A DNA stretch of 46,724 bases from Synechococcus sp. CS-1331 (GTDB taxonomy: Bacteria > Cyanobacteriota > Cyanobacteriia > PCC-6307 > Cyanobiaceae). The position numbers and the translations under genes are program-made. Below are positions 25,369-33,210 of the stretch, in pieces. Each line of letters starts with the position of its first letter. The first letter of the stretch is position 1. The notes beneath the pieces were generated by a model that saw only the letters and a list, made by a program, of their open reading frames with translations, searched no databases and had not been told where the DNA came from. Location of the stretch: positions 1 through 46,724 of the forward strand of contig JAHLYQ010000009.1 of NCBI GenBank assembly GCA_025127975.1, given 5' to 3'.

Positions 25369-27416
25369 TCCAGCTCTGGCCCTGGCTGCTGCTGCTCTGG
25401 CCCCTGTGGCTGAGCCGCCGGCCAGAAGCGAGCAGGCCCCTGTGGATGCGGCGCAGCCTGCTGCTGCTGCTGGCGCTGCTGACCGTCCGATACCTTTGCT
25501 GGCGGGTCACCGGCAGCCTCAACCTGACCACGCCCCTGGCGGCCCTGTTCAGCCTCCTGGTGCTGGCCGCTGAGGGCTGGCTACTGCTCAGCGGACTGGT
25601 GCCACTGCTGCTGGGCTGGCGCCGCTTCGACGATGGCCGTGCCGCCGCCGATCGGGCCGAGGCCCAATGGCGTAGCGGTGACTGGCGCCCCTGGGTGGAT
25701 GTGCTGATCCCCACCTGCGGCGAACCCCTGCCCGTGCTGGAGCGCTGCCTGTTGGGCTGCACCGGCCTCGACTATCCACACCGCACCATCTGGGTATTGG
25801 ACGATGGGGGCCTACCGGAGGTGGCCGCGCTCGCCGCTGCCCACGGCTGCCGCTACCACCACCGGCCCCAGCGGCTGCATGCCAAGGCCGGCAACCTCAA
25901 CGCCGGCCTGGCCCTGGGGGGCGGCGACCTGGTGGCCGTATTCGACGCCGACTTCGTGCCCCAGCGCCACTTCCTCGATCGCACCATCGGCCTGCTGTTG
26001 GATCCGGCCGTGGCCCTGGTGCAGACCCCCCAGTGCTTCATGAACGCCGATCCGGTGCTGCGCAACCTGGAGCTGGAGCCCTGGTTGCTGCCCGATGAAG
26101 AGAGCTTCTATCGCTGGATCGAACCGGTGCGCAGCGCCTGGGGCGCGGTGGTGTGCGCCGGCACCAGCTTTGTGGTGCGCCGCTCAGCCCTCGACCAGAT
26201 CGGCGGCTTTGTCGAAGGGGCCATCTCGGAGGACTTCGTCACCGGCATCGCCCTGGCGGCCCGGGGCTGGCAACTGCGCTACCTGGGCGAGAAGCTCAGC
26301 GCCGGCCTGGCCGCCGAAACCATGCTCGACTTCATGCGCCAGCGCCAGCGCTGGGCGGGCGGCACCCTGCAGGCCCTGCGCCTGCCCCAGGGCCCCCTGC
26401 GGGTGAAGGGGCTGGGCTGGGGCCAGCGCCTGGCCTACCTGGAGGGAGCGCTGCACTGGCTCAACACCCTGCCCAGGCTGGCCCTGCTGCTGCTGCCCCT
26501 GGGTATCGGCCTGCTGGGGGTAATGCCGGTGCTCTACAGCGCCATAGATCTGCTCAGCCTGTTGCTGCCCCTCTGGCTGGCCCTGCTGCTGAGCGTGGGC
26601 TGGCTCAACCGCGGCAGTCGCCATGCCCTCCTGGCCGACCTACCCGGCTGGGCCACGGCCATTCCCCTCAGCACCTGCGTTCTGCAGGGGATCTGGGGGC
26701 GGGTGATGCCCTTTCGCATCACCCCCAAACACCAGGTACGGCATCGGGGCGGCATCGATCCGCTGCTAGGCAGGCCCCTGCTGCTGCTCCTGCTGCTAAG
26801 TGGCTTCAACCTGGCTGCCATCGGCCTGGCCCTCGGCACCCGGGGGGCCAATCCCCAACTTGCCCTGGGATTGCTGTGGGCAGGCCTGAATCTGCTGGGT
26901 CTGCTGGTGGCCCTGCGGGCGTGCTGGGACCGCCCCTGCCCTGATCCCACCCCCTGGTTGGGCATCAAAGTGAACGTGAGCCTGTGGGGGCCAGAGCAGC
27001 AGCAACTCAAGGGTCGGCTGACGGCCCTTGCGGAAACGGGAGCAGACCTGGTGCTGCCCGGCCCCGGCCCGGTGGGCCCGGGCTGGCGACTGGTGCTTGA
27101 TGCCGGCGCCGGATCCCTTCTCCCCCTTGATCTGGCCCCCCTTGATCTGGCCCGCTTGCCCGCAGCAGGGGAACTGCTGAGCGTGAGCTGGGCTGGGGAG
27201 GCCAGCGCCAGCGTGGTCGAGTTGCGGCGCTGGCTGTTCAGCCGGCCGGGCGCCTGGCCAGATCGGCTCGCTCCGCCGGAATGGCCAGCGCTGCTCGCCC
27301 TGCTCAGACAACTGGCGCGGCGGCCCGTCGCCCCCGGACCCGGCCGTCGAAGCCTGGTGCCCCAGCAGCTGCACCCGGAGCCTGGGCCTGGGCCTGGGGA
27401 CAGCGGCGGGCGTTGA
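25365..27416 (+). CDS. Cellulose-synthase-like membrane glycosyltransferase (GT2)
   Basis: A processive-type family 2 glycosyltransferase in the inner membrane, 683 residues. Two N-terminal helices lead to the catalytic domain with all canonical residues: IPTCGEPL, D146-D147 (LDDGG), HAKAGNLN, DxD at D194-D196 (FDADF), QTPQCF, SEDF with D290, and QRQRW (326-330). Further helices follow, then FRITPKHQ as in BcsA-type enzymes. There is no recognisable PilZ domain; the last 110 or so residues are divergent and Pro/Gly-rich at the end. The product is unknown; a cellulose-like or other beta-glucan is the default guess. The GTG start overlaps the dusB stop; the last 113 bases overlap the convergent DUF4079 gene. 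Confidence 0.88.
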   Translation: MIQLWPWLLLLWPLWLSRRPEASRPLWMRRSLLLLLALLTVRYLCWRVTGSLNLTTPLAALFSLLVLAAEGWLLLSGLVPLLLGWRRFDDGRAAADRAEAQWRSGDWRPWVDVLIPTCGEPLPVLERCLLGCTGLDYPHRTIWVLDDGGLPEVAALAAAHGCRYHHRPQRLHAKAGNLNAGLALGGGDLVAVFDADFVPQRHFLDRTIGLLLDPAVALVQTPQCFMNADPVLRNLELEPWLLPDEESFYRWIEPVRSAWGAVVCAGTSFVVRRSALDQIGGFVEGAISEDFVTGIALAARGWQLRYLGEKLSAGLAAETMLDFMRQRQRWAGGTLQALRLPQGPLRVKGLGWGQRLAYLEGALHWLNTLPRLALLLLPLGIGLLGVMPVLYSAIDLLSLLLPLWLALLLSVGWLNRGSRHALLADLPGWATAIPLSTCVLQGIWGRVMPFRITPKHQVRHRGGIDPLLGRPLLLLLLLSGFNLAAIGLALGTRGANPQLALGLLWAGLNLLGLLVALRACWDRPCPDPTPWLGIKVNVSLWGPEQQQLKGRLTALAETGADLVLPGPGPVGPGWRLVLDAGAGSLLPLDLAPLDLARLPAAGELLSVSWAGEASASVVELRRWLFSRPGAWPDRLAPPEWPALLALLRQLARRPVAPGPGRRSLVPQQLHPEPGPGPGDSGGR

Positions 27417-28086
27417 AGTCGCAGGCGTAAATCGCCGGCTTCTGCCAGCTCAGGGGAATCTCGAGCAGGTCTCGCGTACCGGTAATCGCCTGCACCGCCA
27501 GCAGCACCGCCGCCAGCATGTTGGCACTCACATGCAGGCGCCGCATGCGGGGCGAACGCTGGATTTCCGGGCGGGAGGCCATGGCCAGCAACAGCAGGCC
27601 CGTGAGCAGGGCCCCACTCCAGTAGTGGGAACTCCAGAAGGCCCCACTGAAGGGGTTATCGGACACCCGCCAGATCTCCGGCTGGCTGCCCAGGCCCAGC
27701 AACCCCGCCCAGGTGAGCAGGGCAAAACTCGCCCGCAGGGCTGGCCGCCGCACCCGCCACAAAGCCAGCAGGGCCAGCAAGCTGCCCAGGGCCGCCAACA
27801 CCAGCAGGGCCAACCGTCCCTGACCGCCGACAAAGGGGGTGCCGGGGTCAAACCAGCGGCTGAGGAAGGAGTACACCAGGGCGATCAGCACGGCCACCAC
27901 GACACCGCCAGCGAGCCAGCGGCCGTGGTCGGCATGTTCCTGGGGCACGGTGAGGGGCTGCCTGCTCAGCCCTAGGCGCCGCTCCCGCGCCAGGAGGCCC
28001 AGCCGCACCGTGGCCCCAACCACCGGATAGACGAACAACACCGCGAGCACCGGATGCAGCAGGGCAAACCAATCGATCGGGGTCAT
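27304..28086 (-). CDS. DUF4079 family membrane protein
   Basis: A 260-residue multi-spanning membrane protein. It opens DWFALLHPVLAVLFVYPVVGATVRLGLLARERR and has about six helices, with conserved-looking SDNPFSGAFWSSHYWSGALLTG and RRLHVSANMLAAVLLAVQAITGTRDLLEIPLSWQ split by short loops; histidines in these helices could bind haem, which is speculation. After IYACDFNARRC the last 30 residues are low-complexity and lie over the opposite glycosyltransferase gene. The ATG at 28086 is preferred over an upstream in-frame codon. It follows cobI on the same strand. Confidence 0.8.
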   Translation of the reverse strand: MTPIDWFALLHPVLAVLFVYPVVGATVRLGLLARERRLGLSRQPLTVPQEHADHGRWLAGGVVVAVLIALVYSFLSRWFDPGTPFVGGQGRLALLVLAALGSLLALLALWRVRRPALRASFALLTWAGLLGLGSQPEIWRVSDNPFSGAFWSSHYWSGALLTGLLLLAMASRPEIQRSPRMRRLHVSANMLAAVLLAVQAITGTRDLLEIPLSWQKPAIYACDFNARRCPQAQAQAPGAAAGAPGFDGRVRGRRAAAPVV

Positions 28087-28157
28087 CGCAACGGAAGCTC
28101 TGCAGGGAAGTCTGCCCATCCCTGGCCCTGGCGGCCATGACTGGTCAGGTGCGCAAC

Positions 28158-28937
28158 TCAGGGCAGCACCGCCGGCCAGCTCTGGCGAATCAACAGCAGG
28201 GAGAAGTAGGGCTGCTCGTCGGCGGGCACCTCGGCCGCCGGCGCCAGCAGCTGGTCGGGCCAGCCCACCCGCTGAGCAAAGAGACTGGCCGCCAGCAGCC
28301 CCCGCTCCGCCAGCAGCGGACGCACCCAGGCCCAGCGGTGGCCAAGCTTGAGCAGGGCCAGCACCATGCCTTCGCCGCAGGCTCGCTGCAGCAGGGCCGC
28401 CAGCTCCTCGGCGCCGTCGGGGGTGGGCCGGATCAGCAGGGCGTCCTGCTGCAGGGCCAGGGGCCAGGGCAATCCCTGGGAGGAGGCTGCCGCGGCGGCC
28501 GCCGCCACCGCGGTGATGCCCGGAATCACCGCCACCGGACAGGCCGGATGGCGTTCAGCCAGGGCGAGTAGGGCATAGGAGGCGCTGGCGTAGAGGGAAG
28601 CGTCGCCCTCACACAGCAACACCACCGCATGGCCGGCGGCCACCTCAGCCGCCAGGGCCGCGGCGGCGTTGTGCCAGGCAACCTGGCGCGGTTCGGCGTC
28701 AGCCACCATCGGAAACAGCAGCGGCAAGCGCCGCTGCTGGGGCCCGATCCAGGGGGCGGCAATGCGGGCGGCCATGCCATCGGCACCCTCCCGGGCCACC
28801 GGGTAGGCCACCACCGCCGCTGCCCCGATCGCCCGCACCGCCGCCACCGTAAGCAGCTCCGGATTGCCTGGCCCCACCCCCACCAGGGTGAGCCCCGCCG
28901 CCGCCAGCTCTCCTGGGAATTCTGCCGAGGACACCAC
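28158..28937 (-). CDS. cobI: Precorrin-2 C20-methyltransferase
   Basis: SAM-dependent methylation of precorrin-2 at C20 in corrin (cobalamin or pseudocobalamin) synthesis. The 259-residue protein has the tetrapyrrole methylase layout: LTLVGVGPGNPELLTVAAVRAI, VAYPVAREGADG, VLLCEGDASLYASASY, and VAVIPGITAVAAAAA. The start is GTG at 28937, 52 bases from the divergent mtnD. From memory, cobI adjoins miaE in related picocyanobacteria; here more than 4.6 kb of other genes separates them. Confidence 0.92.
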   Translation of the reverse strand: MVSSAEFPGELAAAGLTLVGVGPGNPELLTVAAVRAIGAAAVVAYPVAREGADGMAARIAAPWIGPQQRRLPLLFPMVADAEPRQVAWHNAAAALAAEVAAGHAVVLLCEGDASLYASASYALLALAERHPACPVAVIPGITAVAAAAAAASSQGLPWPLALQQDALLIRPTPDGAEELAALLQRACGEGMVLALLKLGHRWAWVRPLLAERGLLAASLFAQRVGWPDQLLAPAAEVPADEQPYFSLLLIRQSWPAVLP

Positions 28938-28989
28938 TGGCCTGCTGCTGCTGCCTTTCTAGGCTGGGAATTGAACGAGCCCTGGCCAA

Positions 28990-29562
28990 ATGAGTCTCCT
29001 GCAGGTGTTTGCCACCGACCCGGCCGGACCAGCCTCCCCCAGCCTCTCCAGCAGCGATCCGGCCCAGATCGCCGCCACCCTGGCGCCACTGGGCATCGGC
29101 TTTGAGCGCTGGCAAGTCAAAGCCCCCCTGGCCCCAAACGCCGATCCAGCCGCGATCCTGGCCGCCTACAGCGCCGAAATCGCCCAGGTACGGGCCGGCG
29201 GGTCGTACCCCACGGTGGATGCGATCCGCATGACGCCGGAGCACCCCGACCGCCAGGCCCTACGTCAGAAGTTTCTGGCCGAGCACATCCATAGCGAAGA
29301 CGAGGTGCGCTTCTTCGTAGAGGGCCAGGGCCTCTTCTGCCTGCACATCGGCGCTGAGGTGCTGCAGCTGCTCTGTGAAGCAGGCGACTGGATTTCCGTG
29401 CCAGCAGGCACGAAGCACTGGTTTGACATGGGCCCAGAGCCCCACTTCTGCGCCCTGCGCTTCTTTGACAACCCCGAAGGCTGGGTGGCCCAGTTCAGCG
29501 GCGACCCAATCGCCGAGCGCTATCCGCGCCTCGACGAACTATCCGCACCTCGACGAACTTGA
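28990..29562 (+). CDS. mtnD: Acireductone dioxygenase
   Basis: Penultimate step of methionine salvage: oxidation of the acireductone made by MtnC to the keto-acid precursor of methionine. The cupin metal ligands are intact: H99 and H101 with E105 (EHIHSEDE) and H143 (GTKHWFD). Typical flanks such as HPDRQALRQKFLAEH are present. The C-terminus is odd: a 19-base tandem duplication at 29521-29558 shifts the frame, so the protein ends YPRLDELSAPRRT. The enzyme should still work because the cupin core is untouched. It pairs functionally with the fused mtnBC at 45139-46527. Confidence 0.93.
   Translation: MSLLQVFATDPAGPASPSLSSSDPAQIAATLAPLGIGFERWQVKAPLAPNADPAAILAAYSAEIAQVRAGGSYPTVDAIRMTPEHPDRQALRQKFLAEHIHSEDEVRFFVEGQGLFCLHIGAEVLQLLCEAGDWISVPAGTKHWFDMGPEPHFCALRFFDNPEGWVAQFSGDPIAERYPRLDELSAPRRT
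29521..29558 (+). repeat. 19-base tandem duplication in mtnD 3' end
   Basis: TATCCGCGCCTCGACGAAC (29521-29539) is followed directly by TATCCGCACCTCGACGAAC (29540-29558), one mismatch. Because 19 is not a multiple of three it changes the reading frame and creates the present mtnD terminus. Confidence 0.9.
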
Positions 29563-29939
29563 AAATTTGATTGGGCTTAGACGCCCCCAGCGAAGCTACT
29601 TTTTGGCTCCCCGGGGCTGCGCAGACCCAATCACTGCAGGGGCTCAGTGATGCACGCAAGGCCACCGATCTGGTCTGCCCCGAGAGCTGCGGGGCGGCGT
29701 CCTGCGCTGCGCCCACCATGGCCCTCGCTCACGCCCACATCGCCCGTCGGCTTCAGTTCTCCGCCAGCAGCGATGGCTTGCTCCTCTGACTCAGCGAGGA
29801 GTGCTGGGGCTACGGCCCCCGTTCATCGCACTTCAACGGGGTCCAAGCAGGGCCACCACGGTCCTGGGCAGAGACGATTCCGGTGCCTGGGGCAGTTGAC
29901 CTCCTCCTGAAGGGGCCGGGCTTCGCGCACACCCCAGGA

Positions 29940-29955
29940 TCGCCAGAAAAGGCGA
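29940..29955. promoter_or_regulatory. Candidate HipB operator 1
   Basis: Perfect inverted repeat TCGCC-AGAAAA-GGCGA. The same 5-6-5 palindrome recurs at 29980-29995 and 31729-31744. It lies 59 bases before the hipB start, beside the likely -10, where the antitoxin's helix-turn-helix would be expected to bind for autorepression. Confidence 0.7.
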
Positions 29956-29979
29956 AATGAAGTTAGTATTTTGCTCAGA

Positions 29980-29995
29980 TCGCCAAAGATGGCGA
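29980..29995. promoter_or_regulatory. Candidate HipB operator 2
   Basis: Perfect inverted repeat TCGCC-AAAGAT-GGCGA, centred exactly 40 bases from operator 1, about four helical turns, so two dimers would bind the same face of DNA. It ends 18 bases before the hipB ATG. Similarity to copy 1 extends outside the palindrome (GATCGCC and GGCGAxAT). Confidence 0.7.
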
Positions 29996-30013
29996 CATAT
30001 TGCCCTTTGTTGA

Positions 30014-30361
30014 ATGCCCATCCAGCGTCTGATGAGCGATGAGGCCCTCCTGCAGGAGCTGGGGCAACGCATTGCCCGTCTCCGCCTGGAGCGGAACCTC
30101 AGCCAGGCTCAGTTGGCGGAGCAGGCGGGCATCTCCAAGCGCACTCTGGAGCGGCTGGAGGCCGGTGCCGCAGCCACCCAGCTTTCGCTGTTCCTGCGCG
30201 TGCTGCGTCAGCTGGATCTTCTGGAGCGGCTTGAGCTGCTGCTTCCCGAGCCGCAGCCCTCACCTCTGGCCCTATTGGAGCAGCAGCAGGCCACGCGCAA
30301 GCGCGCCAGTCGCCGCCGCGTCGCCAAACCGGCCAGCGCCTGGAGCTGGGGGCAGCCATGA
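30014..30361 (+). CDS. hipB: HipB-like antitoxin, HTH repressor
   Basis: A 115-residue Cro/C1-type helix-turn-helix protein: GQRIARLRLERNLSQAQLAEQ, then GISKRTLERLEAG, then LSLFLRVLRQL (about residues 17-70). The tail is rich in Gln/Arg/Lys (QQQATRKRASRRRVAKPAS), possibly the flexible part degraded to free the toxin. It is expected to bind HipA and to repress the operon through the inverted repeats just upstream. ATG at 30014 is used; a second ATG at 30032 is possible. Its stop overlaps the hipA start (ATGA). Confidence 0.87.
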   Translation: MPIQRLMSDEALLQELGQRIARLRLERNLSQAQLAEQAGISKRTLERLEAGAAATQLSLFLRVLRQLDLLERLELLLPEPQPSPLALLEQQQATRKRASRRRVAKPASAWSWGQP

Positions 30362-31656
30362 CCGTGGCGGCAGTTGAACTCTGGGGCACCCGCATCGGTG
30401 CCGTGGCCCTCACCGATTCCAATGGTGTCGCCTCCTTCGAATACGAGCCCTCGTTCCTGGCCAGTGGCATCCAGTTGGCACCCCTGATGATGGCTCTGGC
30501 GGCGCGGGTCTACAGCTTTCCTGAACTGCAGCGCCGCACCTTTCGCGGCCTGCCCGGCCTCCTGGCCGATTCCCTGCCGGATCGCTTTGGCAACAACCTC
30601 ATCAACGCTTGGCTGGCCCGCCAGGGCCGAACGCCGGAGAGCTTTGATGCCGTGGAGCGCCTCTGCTACACCGGGCAGCGGGGGATGGGAGCCCTCGAGT
30701 TCAAACCCGTCCAGGGGCCCAGCGCCCAAACCAGCGGGGCCATCCAGATCGCTGAGCTCGTGGCTCTGGCTTCCGAGATCCTTTCGCAACAGCAGGGGCT
30801 TGCCACCTCCTTCCAGGGCCCCGAGCGGGAGGAAGCCCTGCAGACAATCCTGCGGGTGGGCACCTCCGCCGGGGGCGCCAGGGCCAAGGCGTTGATCGTC
30901 TGGAACGCCAGCACCGGGGAGGTGCGCTCCGGCCAGCTGGAGGCGCCACCGGGTTTCAGCCATTGGTTGCTGAAATTTGATGGAGTGAGCGGCAACAAGG
31001 ACAGGGAACGTGAAGATCCCCAGGGCTATGGCCTGATTGAACTCGCTTACAGCCGCATGGCCCGCGCCGCAGGGATCACCATGACCGACTGTCGGCTGTT
31101 AGAGGAGAACGGCCGGCAGCATTTCATGACACGACGCTTCGATCGCGATGACGCCGGCAACAAGCTGCACATGCAGTCGCTCGGAGCTCTGGCCCACTTC
31201 GATTACAACGAACCTGGCAGCTACAGCTATGAACAGGCGTTTCTCGTGATGCGGCAACTCCAGTTGCCAATGCAAGCTCTCGAAGAGCAATACCGGCGGA
31301 TGGTGTTCAATCTGATCGCTCGCAACCAGGACGATCACGTCAAGAACATCGCCTTTCTGATGGATCGTGATGGCCAGTGGTCGCTTTCCCCCGCCTTCGA
31401 CATCACCTGGAGCTTCAATCCCGCTGGCGACTGGACGGCCAGCCATCAGATGTCTGTAAATGGCAAGCGTGATCAGTTCACCCGTGCCGACCTCCTGGCT
31501 GTCGGCCGCTCAGCCCAGCTGAAGAGGGGGCGAGCTGAAGCGATCGCTGAAGAGGTGATCGCCGCCGTTCGCGACTGGCCGCTCTATGCAGCTGAAGCAA
31601 ACGTGAGGGAGGAGAGCTGCAGCCAGATTCAGGCCAGCCACCGCCTCAATCTGTAG
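30358..31656 (+). CDS. hipA: HipA-family serine/threonine kinase toxin
   Basis: A protein kinase toxin of a type II toxin-antitoxin pair; the E. coli relative phosphorylates glutamyl-tRNA synthetase and causes persistence. The 432 residues show the N-subdomain (FRGLPGLLADSLPDRFGN, 62-79), the glycine-rich nucleotide loop VGTSAGGARAK (167-177), SHWLLKFDG (201-209), the catalytic loop NQDDHVKN (323-330) and the metal-binding PAFDIT with D348. The key residues are therefore present and the toxin should be active. It is coupled to hipB and contains a HIP1 octamer (31540-31547), so it is not a very recent arrival. Confidence 0.93.
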   Translation: MTVAAVELWGTRIGAVALTDSNGVASFEYEPSFLASGIQLAPLMMALAARVYSFPELQRRTFRGLPGLLADSLPDRFGNNLINAWLARQGRTPESFDAVERLCYTGQRGMGALEFKPVQGPSAQTSGAIQIAELVALASEILSQQQGLATSFQGPEREEALQTILRVGTSAGGARAKALIVWNASTGEVRSGQLEAPPGFSHWLLKFDGVSGNKDREREDPQGYGLIELAYSRMARAAGITMTDCRLLEENGRQHFMTRRFDRDDAGNKLHMQSLGALAHFDYNEPGSYSYEQAFLVMRQLQLPMQALEEQYRRMVFNLIARNQDDHVKNIAFLMDRDGQWSLSPAFDITWSFNPAGDWTASHQMSVNGKRDQFTRADLLAVGRSAQLKRGRAEAIAEEVIAAVRDWPLYAAEANVREESCSQIQASHRLNL

Positions 31657-31728
31657 CAGCAGTAACGCCCCTCAGCTCCAGCCATGATCCGCCAGATACG
31701 ACGAAAAAACTCAGAAGATGGCCGCAAC

Positions 31729-31744
31729 TCGCCTCAAGTGGCGA
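31729..31744. promoter_or_regulatory. Third copy of hipBA inverted repeat, downstream of hipA
   Basis: TCGCC-TCAAGT-GGCGA, the same 5-6-5 palindrome as the two copies before hipB, lies 72 bases after the hipA stop. It could be a distant operator for DNA looping, or the control site of a lost neighbouring gene. Confidence 0.6.
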
Positions 31745-31886
31745 ATAATGCTCTTAGGTCGGCGGTGTTGCCGGGCAGCCGGGTGAACGTCGCCAACCGG
31801 CAGCAGCCCTCAGAGCGGCACCCCATAAGGCTTGCAGCACAGGCCTCTACCGCTCCGCGGGCCTACGGCTACATGGTGCGTGGAGG

Positions 31887-32006
31887 GGCCATCGCCACGG
31901 CTGCATCGGCCGCATTGCCACCCTGCTCCAGCACCCGCAGGCCCACCCGGGTCACCAACGGTGAGCTGGAGCTGGCCATGGCACGCCCGGCAAATACGGG
32001 CGAACG
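31887..32006 (-). pseudogene. Gamma-glutamyltransferase N-terminal remnant
   Basis: The minus-strand translation reads RSPVFAGRAM then ASSSSPLVTRVGLRVL and EQGGNAADAAVAMA, which matches the conserved N-terminal segment of gamma-glutamyltransferase (RGMVAS...HPLAT..GL.VL..GGNA.DAAVA). The match ends abruptly and the frame stops seven codons later at 31869; nothing else of the about 550-residue enzyme is present. A decayed relic of a deleted gene. Confidence 0.7.
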
Positions 32007-32322
32007 CCGATGCAGAAAAGCTGGGCTGAGCATGGCTGAACAGGTGTTGGAGAAACTTTGACAGGCCCGCCAATCAGCGAAGACAGGTGTACTGAACCCA
32101 AATGCCTCAAGGCCAAGAACTGCAATGGCCTTGTTGCCTTTGTACAAGTCTGATGCAATTTGCAGCATCCTGCAAGTTGTATGAGCCAGCGAAGCCGGCC
32201 AAAACGCGGCCTATCCGCTGCAACCATCAGCGTGGATGACACGGACAACAGCGATTCAGCTTAAAATTTAAAAACAGGTCGAAGGGGGCAGTAAAAACAA
32301 AAAGTCCATTTCAAACACCTCC

Positions 32323-32778
32323 ATGAAAGCCCTGAAACCACTTTTGATTCTTGCCTTGTTGGCGCCAGCGCCCCTAATGGCCGCAACCTCAGCAGACATC
32401 AAAGCCTCAGGCAATGCGCCCAAGTTCTGCAACATCAGCAACGAAGGCGGCAACATTTCCATGACAATCTCTGCCGAAGGCGATGCGCTCAGCGGCGATG
32501 GCCGATATAGCTTCATCGCCAATGGAAATGCCAATGTCCTGATCAGCGCGGTGCAACAAGTCTCACCCAATGGGGCAGCAGCTTCTGTGCCAGGAATTGG
32601 GCTTGAAGATCTAGTAGTCAACAATTCCACAAGCTCCGCAGCTTCAAGCCCAAACTCAGCTGGTGTCATTCGTAAGGATGGAATTATCTCAGCATCCATC
32701 AAGCAGAACAATGGCGCGCGGCTTTTAACAGCAGGTGAATACTCCCTGCAAGCAACGGCCACCTGCACCTCACTATAA
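32323..32778 (+). CDS. Secreted small protein A, pilin-like, of three-gene operon
   Basis: A 151-residue exported protein with a signal peptide (MKALKPLLILALLAPAPLMA, cut after A20). The mature part is Ser/Asn/Ala-rich and beta-prone, with only two cysteines, C36 near the start and C148 near the end, spaced like a subunit closed by one disulfide. The general shape recalls spore-coat-U or fimbrial subunits, but I see no specific family match. It is the first gene of an operon, 3 bases before the chaperone-like gene, and its base composition is lower in GC than the neighbours. Confidence 0.75.
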   Translation: MKALKPLLILALLAPAPLMAATSADIKASGNAPKFCNISNEGGNISMTISAEGDALSGDGRYSFIANGNANVLISAVQQVSPNGAAASVPGIGLEDLVVNNSTSSAASSPNSAGVIRKDGIISASIKQNNGARLLTAGEYSLQATATCTSL

Positions 32779-32781
32779 TCT

Positions 32782-33210
32782 ATGAGGCTCTCAATCCTGC
32801 TGCTTGCAGCACTGTTGTGGTCTGGGCAAGCCAATGCCCAGACCGCTTTTCTCGAGAAAAGAGAGTTCAGTGCCAAAAGTGGCATTGCCAAAGTCAAGAT
32901 TTCAGTTTCCCACAGCCGTCAGGAAGCTGTTGAACTCACGGTTCGGCTCAAGGAGGCCGGCAAAAACCCAGACACACCTGGAGACGTGATTACGGAAGGG
33001 GTAACCATTATTCCGGGCAAATTCAAGATTCCACCAAACAAAACACGCAAAGTCCTGATCAGCTTTGCCACCAACATCTCCTCTCGCACGCCCTACTTTG
33101 CATGCGTTGTTTATCAGCCACCCGTAGAGCGCATGGATCGTGGCGGTCGAGCTGGTGGGTCCATGCTCTTGGCTACGGAATCATGCTCTCGCTTCTGGGT
33201 GATGCCGTAG
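32782..33210 (+). CDS. Secreted PapD-chaperone-like small protein B
   Basis: A 142-residue exported protein (signal MRLSILLLAALLWSGQANA, cut after A19). The mature sequence resembles the N-terminal immunoglobulin-like domain of periplasmic pilus chaperones: an alternating strand VKISVSHSRQEAVELTVRL, then VTIIPGKFKIPPNKTRKVLISF, the stretch that in PapD holds the subunit-binding edge strand. It stops after about one domain, whereas PapD has two. Two cysteines (C108, C135) may form a disulfide. Sandwiched between two other secreted proteins; overlaps the third gene. Confidence 0.72.
   Translation: MRLSILLLAALLWSGQANAQTAFLEKREFSAKSGIAKVKISVSHSRQEAVELTVRLKEAGKNPDTPGDVITEGVTIIPGKFKIPPNKTRKVLISFATNISSRTPYFACVVYQPPVERMDRGGRAGGSMLLATESCSRFWVMP

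Larger units (their letters stand above)
29563..30013. other. 450-base gap before hipB, no convincing gene
   Basis: No ORF here looks conserved. A 7-bp hairpin (ATCACTG...CAGTGAT, 29630-29651) has no T tract. The right part carries the hipBA control region with two inverted repeats described separately and an AT-rich TTAGTATTTT (29963-29972) between them that could hold the -10 element. In the out-of-phase frame the text after the mtnD duplication continues open to about 29650, which may be the older mtnD end. Confidence 0.5.
31657..32322. other. 666-base gap after hipA with operator copy and ggt remnant
   Basis: No intact gene is visible. The stretch contains a third copy of the hipBA palindrome (31729-31744), a fragment of a gamma-glutamyltransferase gene on the minus strand (31887-32006), and from about 32100 onward AT-richer DNA leading to the secreted-protein operon, with an AT-rich TTAAAATTTAAAAAC near 32261-32275 that may be promoter DNA. 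Confidence 0.6.

Noticed and set aside
29630..29651. Hairpin ATCACTG...CAGTGAT as mtnD terminator
   Set aside because: Seven-pair stem but no T tract and too far from the stop codon to call.
29571..29789. 72-codon ORF after mtnD
   Set aside because: No conserved pattern or ribosome-binding site; it overlaps a possible former mtnD tail in another frame.
31684..32061. 125-codon plus-strand ORF after hipA
   Set aside because: No family resemblance, and it lies opposite the gamma-glutamyltransferase relic and across the third palindrome.
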